Source: Diadema setosum (taxonomy: Eukaryota > Echinodermata > Echinoidea > Diadematoida > Diadematidae). From it: a stretch of DNA of 64,000 bases. Below, piece after piece: positions 1 through 11,500 of the stretch. The notes below the pieces were generated by a model. It searched no databases. It was not told where the DNA came from and saw nothing but the letters and a program-made list of their open reading frames with translations. The translations under genes were made by a program, and so were the position numbers. The stretch spans positions 14,947,696 through 15,011,695 of the forward strand of contig NC_092686.1 in assembly GCF_964275005.1 (NCBI RefSeq), written 5' to 3'. The stretch's first letter is position 1. Every line of letters starts with the position of its first letter.

Positions 1-41
1 TCAATATTTCAACAATACTTCCGCAGATGTTTCGCAGTGTA

Positions 42-160
42 TTCGTTATTCCAAAGGTTCGTTAATCCGAAAATGAAATAAGGTTCGTAATTCCTAAAGT
101 TCATCAGCAGGTACCGTGTTTTCATATTCGGATTAACGAACCTTCGGACGAACAAACCTT
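42..160. repeat. Short foldback repeat, 'gttcgttaatccgaa' family
   Basis: Left side carries TTCGTTATTCCAAAGGTTCG and TTAATCCGAAAATGAAATAA. The right side carries the reverse complement (TTCGGATTAACGAACCTTCG). The same family recurs at 11140-11262, 34838-35345 and 44951-45233. Confidence 0.7.
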
Positions 161-1327
161 CTTTTTTTCGCTTTCGAATTGCATTGATCCAAGCTTGCAC
201 ATTCTTAAACTCAGTTAACTCAGTGTTCATTGCATTATTTGAATAAAAAAATACAACGAATTTTTGGAGATGAATGATAATTGAGAATCAGATTAAATAA
301 TCACGTTTACTCAACAAATCAAGCACTTGTGTGAAACCAATCTTTCAAGAAGTTTTGAAAAATATGACAAAAGAGAAATTGGACCATATACTATAAGTAC
401 TCTTTCAGACCCTTTAATTTAAAAGAGGACATGCATTGAAGATTGTTTTTCTTGATTTTCGATAAGAATTCCATGCAATAGGGATAAACTAAACATGTGT
501 GTTAAGGGAGATACAATATTCATTGACTACATTTATTTATAAATGTGATACCGTCATACATCTACCTCTTTCAGATTTCAAATTTAGGATAATATTCTTG
601 AAATCTTATTCTGTTACAATCATAACTGAGGGTTTGAATCTGTCGAGTAATATAAAATTAAGTGTCTGAATCAGAATCGTTGTCTGCCAGATTTGTCCAA
701 TATCACCAAGAAGACTATGAAATTCTTCTGCAATCTTTTAAGGGTCGTTAATTTGGATATCGTCATAATACTCAAATTGCGTTTAGGAGGGTCAGTGTCT
801 TTCCTAGATTTCGGCTCACTGTTGATCACCTTACACGTACTCTTGACACCGTGTTCGTATAAATCAAACTGTCTATTTGGTAAAATGATGTAACTTGGAT
901 AATCATTTGGATTTAGTACAAATACTGCGATAACGAGTAAAATAACATTTATTAAATGGAGTATAAAATGATTCTTACGATATTCAAGAAAAATGTAGAT
1001 TCAAGTAGAGATATAATTTGAAAGTTAACCCTGAAATTGTTTAATGATACAAGCACGACTGCTTCTGCAATGGAGTATTGTTATTATAATCTGATACATA
1101 AACTGAAATTCTGATGATTGATGTCAGTGTTCGTTTGTTTGGGAATGGCCTATATGGTATAGCGATCGATGAAGTTCCTTCTCCTTCAGTGGAAGAAAGA
1201 GATTTCAGATCAGTTCCAAGTTATTCCCGATACCACATTATAAAACACGATGCATGAATAGGAACAGTGAAAGTGTTTACATGTGTATTCTGAACAAGAC
1301 GTTAAAGAAAGTTATTGGGCGCTCGTC
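161..1327. other. AT-rich non-coding stretch
   Basis: No open frame with protein-like content, no array and no inverted repeat was recognised here. Composition is AT-rich and ordinary for intergenic DNA. Confidence 0.4.
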
Positions 1328-1680
1328 ACGGTTTCGACACCCACAAGTCATACAGCACGCGAATCATGTCCACGAATGATACAACCAACGAGTTATACAG
1401 CTCACGAGTCACACAGTTCACTATAACTATATAGACACTATATAAGTGAACAATTAGGTCAAGGAGCTCTACATACATTTGACAAAATGTAAAATAGGCA
1501 TTAGGCATTTACTAATATTCACAAACTAGAAACTAAGCAAATAATTAAGGCCCACTGGTTCTCCACACTATATAGGCAAAAAAAAAAAAAAAAAAAGAAA
1601 TCCCACGAGCTCTTGGACTCCCCCTCCCCCCCCCCCCCCCCAATAATGTCTAACTCGTGGACCGTATAGCTCGTGGAATG
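1328..1680. repeat. 'cacgag' foldback family, degenerate copy, with internal A and C runs
   Basis: Short units such as CACGAGTCACACAG and CCCACGAGCTC on the left and CTCGTGGACCGTATAGCTCG on the right form weak inverted arms, interrupted by an A run and a C run near 1568-1642. The same unit builds the elements at 25604-26820 and 32452-33180. Confidence 0.5.
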
Positions 1681-1887
1681 ACTATCATTGACTTAGGAAC
1701 AGAGTAGAAAAAAAAAAACTGCATTGGAAATCATCTGATGTGGAAATATTTGATATCTCATTAATGAGAATTATAGAGCCATTTTCTAACAAAAGATACC
1801 CTTTGTAACTTAGGCTCCCTATACTGTAATATCTCATATGCATACATAACATACAAATATATGACATTGTATGACGTAATACACACA

Positions 1888-4209
1888 TATACTGCCCCCC
1901 CAAGGAAAAACGCAGTATCTACATCCAGCTCCATTTCTCAACAACCGAGATATTCACCATTTTATGTTTTTGCCAAAGCCCCTGGAAAATATACTCTTTT
2001 GAAAAATTCCTTCATTGTGGAATTTTAGTCTATCTAGCTACCAATTTTCCTGGAAAATATCATTTTGTGTTTTTGTTTCGTTTTTAAGTTATCAATGAAA
2101 ATGTAGATACTTTGGGGAAACCCCATGCAACTGACTGATTTCCCCAAGGAAAAACGCAGTATCTACAATGGAACGAATTTCCCCAAGGAAAAACGCAGTA
2201 TCTACAGCGGAATGACTAGGGCTGTAATGTGATGGTACATGGCCTAGCCGCTAACTAGCATCTAGAATACTAGATCTAGATCTGTACCGTCTAGGCCAGA
2301 GTCTGTCTAGACCAAAATAAATCTAAATCGGATGTCTGGACCTAGATTGATCTAGACTAGCTCTAGTTTTTATATCGTTTATTCTAGGCTGGCTACGTAG
2401 CAGGCTACACGAGTCTACAGCCTCAGGCTATGCACGATACTCACAGAAAAAAAAAAAAATAGCCTAACGTTAGAACTGCAGAAGGTTTAGTCTAAGCCCT
2501 ACACGAGACAGGACTCTTTAATTAGAAAAAAAAAATAAATCTAGAACCGGTCTAGATGGAAGTGACATCCGCTCTCTAGGCCTATTCCTTCTGGATTGAA
2601 CCTAAGTTTGTTATGTCATGTAAATTTGTAATGTAACTTTTTTACTTGTAACGCTAAATTGTAGAATGCAGCATGGAATCATGCATGCATTTTACGCAAC
2701 CCAGTCTCACTAGGGTCTAGACACTGTCTAGATCCGATAAGAATTAAAATACAACTTATTCTTAACTGTCTCTATTTTGTCCATTTACCGTGGGTAGGCC
2801 ACTACCTATTTTTCACATAGGCCTAGGCCTAGGCCTAATCTATTTTCAACTAGATCGCTGTCTATGTAATTATAATACAGTATGGTATGGAGTAGATAAT
2901 TGAACATTGACACTTCACTAGCGGTGTTAGAGAATAGGAACAGGATTCTGAGTGGTTAAGTTTTAGTCTTAGACTTCTTTCTTAGTTTTATAAACAGGCC
3001 TGCCCTAGAGTAGGCCTATTCTAGTCCTACACTACATCTTTCTTTAGACTTTCGGAATACGGACCCTGAAAGTTCTGATTAACGTTAGGTCTAACGTTAG
3101 AAAAGAGACACAAGACTCAAACGTTACTGTGTAGACAAGTCTTAGACTTGGACTTAGATATAAATAGAGTCTAGGCCCTATAAGGTCTAACAATAACATG
3201 TTTGTATAGCGCGACGTTTATCCGATACAACACAAATAGATAGGTCTATTGCCTTTCGACGAAACTTTCAGATTTGGAGCCTTAGGAATTTTGACATGGG
3301 TCTAGGCCTATCAAAGTTACTTCACAACAAGTTAATATTGAAATAGTACGGAAGATGTTCATCATCGAGGTAGAATATGAAAGAAAAGCTGATCGTTAAT
3401 CACACGAAGCGAGGTAAACATGCGTTTCTGTTTAGAACTCTAACGTTACCTCGCTTCGTGTGACAAACATGCATTTGTGTTTACCTCGCTTCGTGTGACA
3501 AACGATCGGCTTTATTCTTTCAATACTGAAATAGTTTTGAATTACTTACTCATTATCTGCAGATAAATTTTTCTTGAGGGCTAGGCTCACGAGTAATTTT
3601 CCCCGCGACAACATTTTGTTTTAATCCAAGACAAGTACACACTCACACTGATTGCTGACTAGCCGGCCGGGCCCTGTGCTGACTGCATGCTCAGTGCAGC
3701 TAATATGCAAGCGCAGCTGTCAGTGTTGTGCTGTATTGTTTAATGTGCACTCGGTTAGTCTTAATCTCACACTGTGTTTTATATTAGGAACACGATTTCA
3801 TCAAAATATTTACTAATCAGTATTGTTTCGGTTAGATATTTTTAACATTATGTTTTATTATTGAGCAAGTATATCTAAAGAAAGTAATTTACGTTCAAAT
3901 TACAGAACAACCGGCAAAGTATTCACATATATAAATAACAGTGTCTGGTAATTAAGACTAGCTTTGTAGATACTGCGTTTTTCCTTGGGGAAATATTCAT
4001 CATGTAGATACTGCGTTTTTCCTTGGGGAAAGTGCAAGTTAAGTGTAGATACTGCGTTTGGCAGTTACGGAAAAGTAGCTTTCCAAACATTTTTTCAAAA
4101 ATCTGAATATGTCATATGAAGAAGGATTGCCCACTGACTATATTTATGCAAAAAAGTGAAAATCGCCAAAAATGTTAGATACTGCGTTTTTCCTTGGGGG
4201 GGCAGTATA
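1888..4209. mobile_element. 2.3-kb non-autonomous DNA transposon with 34-bp terminal inverted repeats
   Basis: The ends are TATACTGCCCCCCCAAGGAA at left and its reverse complement TTCCTTGGGGGGGCAGTATA at right, matching over about 34 bp. Inner copies of the subterminal word CCAAGGAAAAACGCAGTATC lie at 2139-2166 and 2178-2205, with inverted copies at 3966-3993, 4003-4030 and 4043-4059. No transposase frame is present inside. Internal sequence is rich in CTAG/GGCCTA words. Likely target duplication is TA, with the ends themselves starting TA. Confidence 0.7.
3377..3525. repeat. Nested short palindromic repeat inside the 2.3-kb element
   Basis: The left arm 3377-3420 (GATCGTTAATCACACGAAGC, then GAGGTAAACATGC) pairs with the right arm 3479-3525 (TACCTCGCTTCGTGTGACAA, then ACGATCGGC). 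An additional arm copy sits between them at about 3447-3476. Looks like a small MITE with an internal partial duplication. Confidence 0.6.
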
Positions 4210-4909
4210 GGTCTAATAATACAGATCAAATTACCCATGTAGGTCTACACATGTGGTACTAGGTATTATATGTTTTTTTATGGAATTATTATTCAACACA
4301 TTACGGTAGCAGTTTTCACGTCTTCATCTTACATGACAGGCAACTGGATTCTCAGGGGAGTGATTAACAATTAGAAAGAGATAGCAAAGGATCATGGGAA
4401 GGGATCCGAGAGGTCTGAGGAAGCGTTATCAGTTCAATGAACGTATTTAACGTCATGTGTCTAGAAACCGACAATGGGCATTGATTATTTCCTCGAGGTT
4501 GCTTCCGCAGGTTTTGCATGAAATATTTTAGAAATTGGTTGACTCTTTAAATCCAGCACATGCAAAAGGAAGCATTTCCTATTCTCTGAGGAAAAATCAT
4601 TCGCTGTGGAAGCGCTAAAAGATCAAAAGATCAAACCAAAAACAGACCAGCTAAACATTGTATCATGTGTGGTTTATAGAAAAGTCAAGAGAGTGTGGAA
4701 AAATGTCATCAACGGATCCGGATAAAAAAAAAAAAAAAAAAAACAGAGATTGATTGATTTTTTTTTTAACAGCCAGCGTTAAAGTCAGGTGACAACTCGG
4801 CTGTATGGACTTTCATTTATGGCCGGTGGCATTGCGTGAGTAACGTGATATCAAGATTTCACTTTATACCTCATTGGAGAAAAGTAACAGCCACCTAATC
4901 TCGTCTACG

Positions 4910-5047
4910 GAATTGTCCACTTCAAAAGATGGCCACACGAGAAACTACAGGGACTAGATTGTAGCCGTAAATGTTTTGGGCCTTTCATCAAACCCTTTTT
5001 GAGATTTTTTTGTTTTGTTTTTGTGTGTCGGGTCATTGTCAGGAAAG
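4910..5047 (+). promoter_or_regulatory. 5' leader / promoter-proximal region of the receptor gene
   Basis: This stretch before the start codon is clearly related to 56336-56457, in front of the paralogous first exon. Shared words include 'GAATTGTCCACTTC', 'CTTTCATCAAACC' and 'GGGTCATTGTCAGGAAA' just before ATG. Homology in a non-coding leader suggests it was carried along by the duplication and is transcribed or regulatory. No convincing TATA box is visible, and the transcription start cannot be placed. Confidence 0.5.
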
Positions 5048-5164
5048 ATGCCAGCAAGAAGAAGATACGCTGCTGGTTCGATGTTTTCACTGCTGCTGTT
5101 GGCTACGGCGCGTTTAGCTGTATACAGCAGCGACGTCTTTCCTATCTGTACCAGTTTGTGCGAG
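5048..5164 (+). CDS. Receptor gene exon 1: signal peptide and mature N-terminus
   Basis: Encodes 39 residues beginning [10 protein letters not shown], with a hydrophobic core '[14 protein letters not shown]' and then the mature start 'FPICTSLCE'. It ends GAG|GTAAGT in phase 0. The start is chosen because the same ATG, with the same MPARRRYAA opening and similar upstream sequence, occurs at 56458 in the paralogue. The Arg-rich n-region plus Leu-rich core is a typical secretory signal. The two Cys in 'CTSLC' probably pair within the ectodomain. Confidence 0.8.
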
Positions 5165-5488
5165 GTAAGTTTCCAAAAAACAGCTGTTCGAGAGATTATG
5201 ATTGTTTGCATGGTTCGACATTGGCCAAGTTAGATCTAGCTACAACCTTATTTGCGTTGGCTGCTCGATCGTTGATTGAGCATGACTTTCAGCCTACTGT
5301 TACAGTTGACGTTGTATGTATAATGAAAAACATCAAAAGTCACCATCAGTATCAATTGCTGGGAATGCATTCATCTGTAGGAATTGTTTGTCAGTCATTA
5401 ATGAGTTATTTTAAAATAAGAAGGAAATATGCATTGCAATGAAGGGAACAAGAGTGTCTGAGTTGAGTTAAGGGCAAGAAGAGGTTTA

Positions 5489-5533
<45 letters not shown>

Positions 5534-5557
5534 CATTATTATCATAATTTTTTATTA

Positions 5558-5591
<34 letters not shown>

Positions 5592-8500
5592 CATTATTAT
5601 TATTATTATTTACAATTTTCAAATTGCGGATGAATATCAAATATTGTGCTTCTCATCCTCACCCATATACCTTTTTTGAGTAGCCATATCGACTTTTTGA
5701 TAATTATACTTTTAGAGGAGCGAAAAGAAAAAAAAAATCTGAGTTTCATCGATCGATCGTAATGTCAAGCATGCATTGCGTTTAATATTAGAATCTCCTC
5801 TTGTCCGATGATATACGTGTACCGCGTATTCATCGTTGCACAGCAAGAAAGATGTACTACACACATTGAACATCGTCTAATACACCAGGGAGGTGAGAAG
5901 TGTCTCACCTCCCTGAATACCATGGGCGTAAATCCCGGGGGGGATGGGGGGGATATATCCCCCCCCCCCCCTGAAATGGAGGAGGGGGGGATGGCCTGTA
6001 CAATCATCCCCCCATGAATTTTGAGGGGGAAAAATGGAGGAAGCAGAAATGTGATTGTATCAATTTTGGCATATTGCATGACGTTTGTACGCCGGCCTTC
6101 AGACAGGTAACAGAGCTGAACAGTATTCTATCTTGTAGGAAAATGTATAATTTTCTCAAGCGCTCGCTCGCTTCGCTCGCTCGCGAAGAAAGTAACATCG
6201 ACATACACTGTAAGGTATGGCTCAGGCGTTGACAACGTCAAATAGTATAGGTCTACATATAAACATGCTATGACGCGAGTAACTGGGGACCATCTGCAAA
6301 ATATGTACGAAAACATACAAACAAACAATAACAACAACTTTATCGCCATAATTGAATCCCCTCCATTTCCTGAATCATTCCTGAGAAACGACAGTGACTG
6401 ATGACTCAGTCAGGATACATCTATGGGCATACCAAGGGAAGATCAGGAACGTCGAATCTATGGGGGCAAAGGGGCATTTGCCCCGCCCCAAAGGAAGTGT
6501 TTAGAGAGACAAATCATTTATCCCCCAAGCTATTCCCGAGATGAGGACAAATCTCGAACTTTCTTAATGGAAAATTGTCCAAATATCGCCAGAACTATGC
6601 ACCAGATCGTTGTATTGCAATCATGAACATGCAAAAGGTCCGCTATACAGGATAAGGGATAAACTTTGTACACTTTTGACATAGACGTATATTCCCTAAT
6701 TTATCAAAGAGTGTGCAGCAGATCTTTCACTTTACAAAAGCAACCTAATATGTATAGAGGCGTCGATGGGGGGGGGGATGGTTCTCAAATAAAAGTGGGA
6801 CAAACAAAAGCGAAAAATATAGCTACAAACGGCAGTTTTTGGAGTGTAAAATTTTAAAATTTTAAAGCTCGCTCGCTCCGCTCGCTCGCATTTAACCGCT
6901 ATGCCATTCTCCTGATGTTGCTGCCAGTGATTGACAGCAGGTGCACCCGGTGCGCCCCCCTTAATTTCCAAAGCAAAAATATAGCTACAAACGACAGTTT
7001 TTAGGACTGGAAAATGTCAAAATTTTCAAGCTCACTCGCTTCGCTCGCTAGATTTTAATCAGTATGCCATTCTCCTGATGTTGCTGCCAGTAATTGCCGG
7101 CAGTTGCGCCCGGTGTGCCCCCTTAATTTCCAAAGCGAAAAAATACAGCCACAAACGGCAGTCTTTGGACTGTAAAATGTCAAAATTTTCAAGCTCGCTC
7201 GCTCCGCTCGCTCGCATTTAACCGCTATGCCATTCTCCTGATGTTGCTGCCAGTAATTGCCGGCAGTTGCACTCGGTGTGCCCCCTAAATTTCCAAAGCG
7301 AAAAAGTATAGCTACAAACGGCAGTTTTTGGACTGTCAAATGTCAAAATTTTGAAGCTCGCTCGCTTCGCTCGCTCGCATTTAATCATTATGCCATTCTC
7401 CTGATGTTGCTGCCAGTAATTGCCAACAGTTTTTGCCCGGTGCGCACCCTTAATTTCCAAAGCGAAAAAATACAGCCACAAACGACAGTGTTGGGGACTG
7501 GAAAATGTCAAAATTTTCAAGCTCATTCGCTTCGCTCGCTCGCATTTAATCATTATGCCATTCTCCTGATGTTGCTGCCAGTAATTGCCAGCAGTTTTCG
7601 CCCGGTGCGCCCCCCCCCCTTAATTTCCAAAGCGAAAAAATACTAGTACAGCCACAAAGGACATGTGGGACTGTAAAATATCAAAATTTTCAAGCTCACT
7701 CGATTCGCTCGCTCGCATTTAATCGTTATGCCATTCTAATGTTGCTGCCCGATTGCCGGCAGTTGCGCCCGGTGTGCCCCCATAATTTCCAAAGCGAAAA
7801 AATACAGCCACAAACGGCAGTCTTTGGACTGTAAAATGTCAAAATTTTCAAGCTCGCATGCCCCGCTCGCTCGCATTTAACTGCTATGCCATTCTCCTGA
7901 TGTTGCTGCCAGTAATTGCCAGCAGTTGCGTCTGATGCGGCCCCCCCCCCCTAAATTTCCAAAGCGAAAAAGTATAGCTACAAACGGCAGTTTTTTAGCC
8001 TGTAAAATGTTAAAATTTTCATGCTCGCTCGCTTCGCTCGCTCGCATTTAATCGTTATGCCATTCTAATGTTGCTGCCCGATTGCCGGCAGTTGCGCCCG
8101 GTGTGCCCCCATAATTTCCAAAGCGAAAAAGTATAGCTACAAACGGCAGTTTTTAGCCTGTAAAATATCAAAATTTTCAGTAATTGCCAGCAGTTGCGTC
8201 TGATGCGGCCCCCCCTTAATTTCCAAAGCGAAAAAATACAGCCACAAACGGCAGTCTTTGGACTGTAAAATGTCAAAATTTTCAAGCTCGCACGCCCCGC
8301 TCGCTCGCATTTAACTGCTATGCCATTCTCCTGATGTTGCTGCCAGTGATTGAGAGCAGTTGCGCCTGGTGTGCCCCCCTTAATTTCCAAAGCGAAGAAT
8401 ATAGCTACAAACGGCAGTTTTTGGACTGAAAAATGTCAAAATTTTCAACGCAAAGAGATTTCACCGTAGGAGGGGGAAACCCCCCTACCATACCCTCCCC

Positions 8501-11500
8501 CCTCGCTTGATTCGTTCCCTCACATAACCGCTCCTCCTAAAATCAAATCCTGTCTACGCCGATGATAGGCCCCATTATTTAGTAGGCCTTCACAGTGATG
8601 TCGCACAGCAAGAGCTGAAATACCACGATTTTGTCATTCAATAATATATTGTGAATATTTCATTTTCTTTTTGTTTTTTTTTTAAAGAAAAAAAAAATTT
8701 CACCACAAGTGAGCACCAGATCGCTGAATTTCAGGTCTGAAAATGCAAAATCTTCCTCGTGTGGGAGAGGGATACCCCCCCCCCCCTACACACCCTTCCC
8801 CCGTTCGGTCGTTCCGCTCCCTCTCACGGATATTTCAAGAAAAAAAAAAGATGTTTTCATACTTTTAAGGTCTGATTTTCCGCCGAAAGTCGTCTGACAA
8901 GCAAAAAAAAAAGCAACAAGAACAAAAAGTCTTTATGTTGTTGCTGCCACTTTTCTCCCACTTTATATTTCATGCAAAAGAGTGGGGCATCCGATCCCTG
9001 TAAAGTGTGTGTGTGTGGGGGGGGGGGGGGGGAGGGGGGCACAAAGCTTCTTCCCCCCCCCCCACCCCCCCCCCCCCCCGAAAAAAAAAAAAAAAAAAAA
9101 AAAAAGGCTGCGCCGGTCCGGTTATGGGCTTGTAATCGTGGTGATGGTGACCATCCCCCCCACTCCTCAGTATGGATTTACGCCGTTGCTGAATACACAC
9201 AGATATACTCATGTAACGAGAACAAGTGGACTTCAACAAATCGCAGAAATCAAACGGATCGAGTTACGGCTGTTTCTGGTGGGGAAACTGGTTTACTGCG
9301 CGTTTGTTATTTCAATCTCTATGCTCATCTCCGGCTTCCATGGTGCCTTCCTCCTCACATAATATAAATCATTCAGCAATGACAATGTATAAACAATTGT
9401 CATGTCCTGTAATTTGCTGCGCAGAATGACATACATGTATGTACACATTTGAAGAACTTGAAATGATCGAAGTGACAATTTATGAGCATGCACGTTCATA
9501 TACATGGGCTTCTAACTAAGACAACAGCAGACGGGAATCGTTGCTGATTCGTCCACTTGTAAAGTGCACATTAATCTGCTATTAAAACCTTCTCCTGCCA
9601 ACATATAAAGGTTATGTAAGAATTTTGGCAATGAAACCTCTGACTGTCATTAAAAATGTTGAGACCATGTTTTACGGTATGCGTCTTCATGCCTGCGTCA
9701 GAGCTGTTTATTTCAATTGACGATGAGTGTGCATGTCATAGGTCAAGAGACTTCGGGGCATCGCCTTGGCAACAACACGGTACGAAAAACATACTCCAGC
9801 GTCTCTATTTCAAGTCAGATAATGCGTCTAGGCTTAGACTCAAAAAGGCATTTTCTTGCTAATGTAAGCTACGGACCTAGCTGTTTCATCTTACTGTTGT
9901 CATCAACCATATGTAATCTTTCATGGCTTTTTTTAAATTTACCCCCAAAATGACCAAGGCTGATCAAAACATTACCCCTTAATTTCTCTTTTGAGTTGTA
10001 GTAATAGTTGTGATAATTAGCTTGTTGATAAAAGTAGAGTAAAGAATTATGATTCTGTTGTCATAGTTTGTAACAGATGGTGTAGTGTATCATTAAACAT
10101 CTCAAGACTTATAATGTAATATTAAAGATTTTTGAACTCTAAAACACGAAAAATATTTGATTTACATTTTACTTTCAAATACTGTCATTCATTTGACAAG
10201 TGGACTCATCCTTGGAAAATTAAGAACACCAGTGATATTGTCTCCCTGAAAGGTACCGTAGGTTATATATCTCCGCTACATTTTTAAGGTGGAAATTCTT
10301 AACTTTGCTCTTGGAAAGAGATTTAAGGGCTATACATATTTTTATATCTGATGAATTTGCAATATGATATTTTGCTCTTATTATCAAATTCATTTCAGGA
10401 CCCAGCAGCCAACCAACCCAATTCAGGGACAGTTCCGTGTATCATTACTCTACGTAAGTTATAAATGTGTCAGTATTTGTGACATGGTATCCCCTTCCAT
10501 ATGAAAATGTCGGTGCCGGTAAAAATTATCAGCGGTAAAAAAGTCACGCGTTGAAATATCAGTGTTCAATATGTCGAGGATAAAAGTGGCAAGGGTAGAA
10601 TGTCAGGCGTTAAAATGTGAGCGGTAAAATTGTCACGGGTATGATAAATGTCAGAGGAAAAATGTTAGTGGTAAAAATGTCGCTAAAAATGTCAGCATTA
10701 AAGATGTCAAAAGTAAAAATGTCAATGGTTAAGTCAGGGGTAAAAATTTCAGGGATTAAAACGTCAGAGGTTGAAATGTTAGGAGTAAAAATATCACAAG
10801 CAAAGATGTCAAGGGGAAATATATGATTTTATGCATAAGATGCACTGAACGTATGCTAATTGCAGAACAGCACAGTAACAAAATTATTAAGCAGCTTTCA
10901 ACATTCTGTTTCGTGGTGATGAGCCTCGTGTAGAGACCTTGTATTTATTTTCATTTCTCGACCCGCTATCTCGTTTATACATGTTGTATACAATATGATG
11001 GAGACAATTATAGGTTTTTCCCTATTTCTTCCCCCTTTTTTCGGGGTGCGATTAGTCGTGATACCGAAATTCCTTCTTGTCGGCTCCCATTCTGATTTGT
11101 GGAATCATTCGTTATCTAAATCTGTTTGATCTTAAAGAACGGACCTGAACCATGCTCGGTTACAGTTCGTAATTTCAAAGGTTTGTTAGTTCACACTTTT
11201 TCCGGTTTTTTTTTTTTCGGATTAAAGAACATTCGGGATAAACAAACCTTATTTCATTTTCGCCCACTGCGCCCGATGATGCCGGAGAAAGAATCTCAGA
11301 ATGTGTCAGGTTTTCGGGTAATCGGGTTGACAATGTCAACGATTCCGCCTGTACCGATCGCTCAAGATTACAAATATTTCTTAATCATCTTTACAATGCA
11401 GTGTATTACTATTGTAATTGTCATTATTCTTCCGTTGTCATGATTTCATACTATCATTACGATTACTATAATTTTCATTATAAACACGAACATTGGCCTT

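Noticed and set aside
7055..8390. Series of similar ~110-residue minus-strand frames
   Set aside because: Periodic translations of the ~165-bp tandem array.
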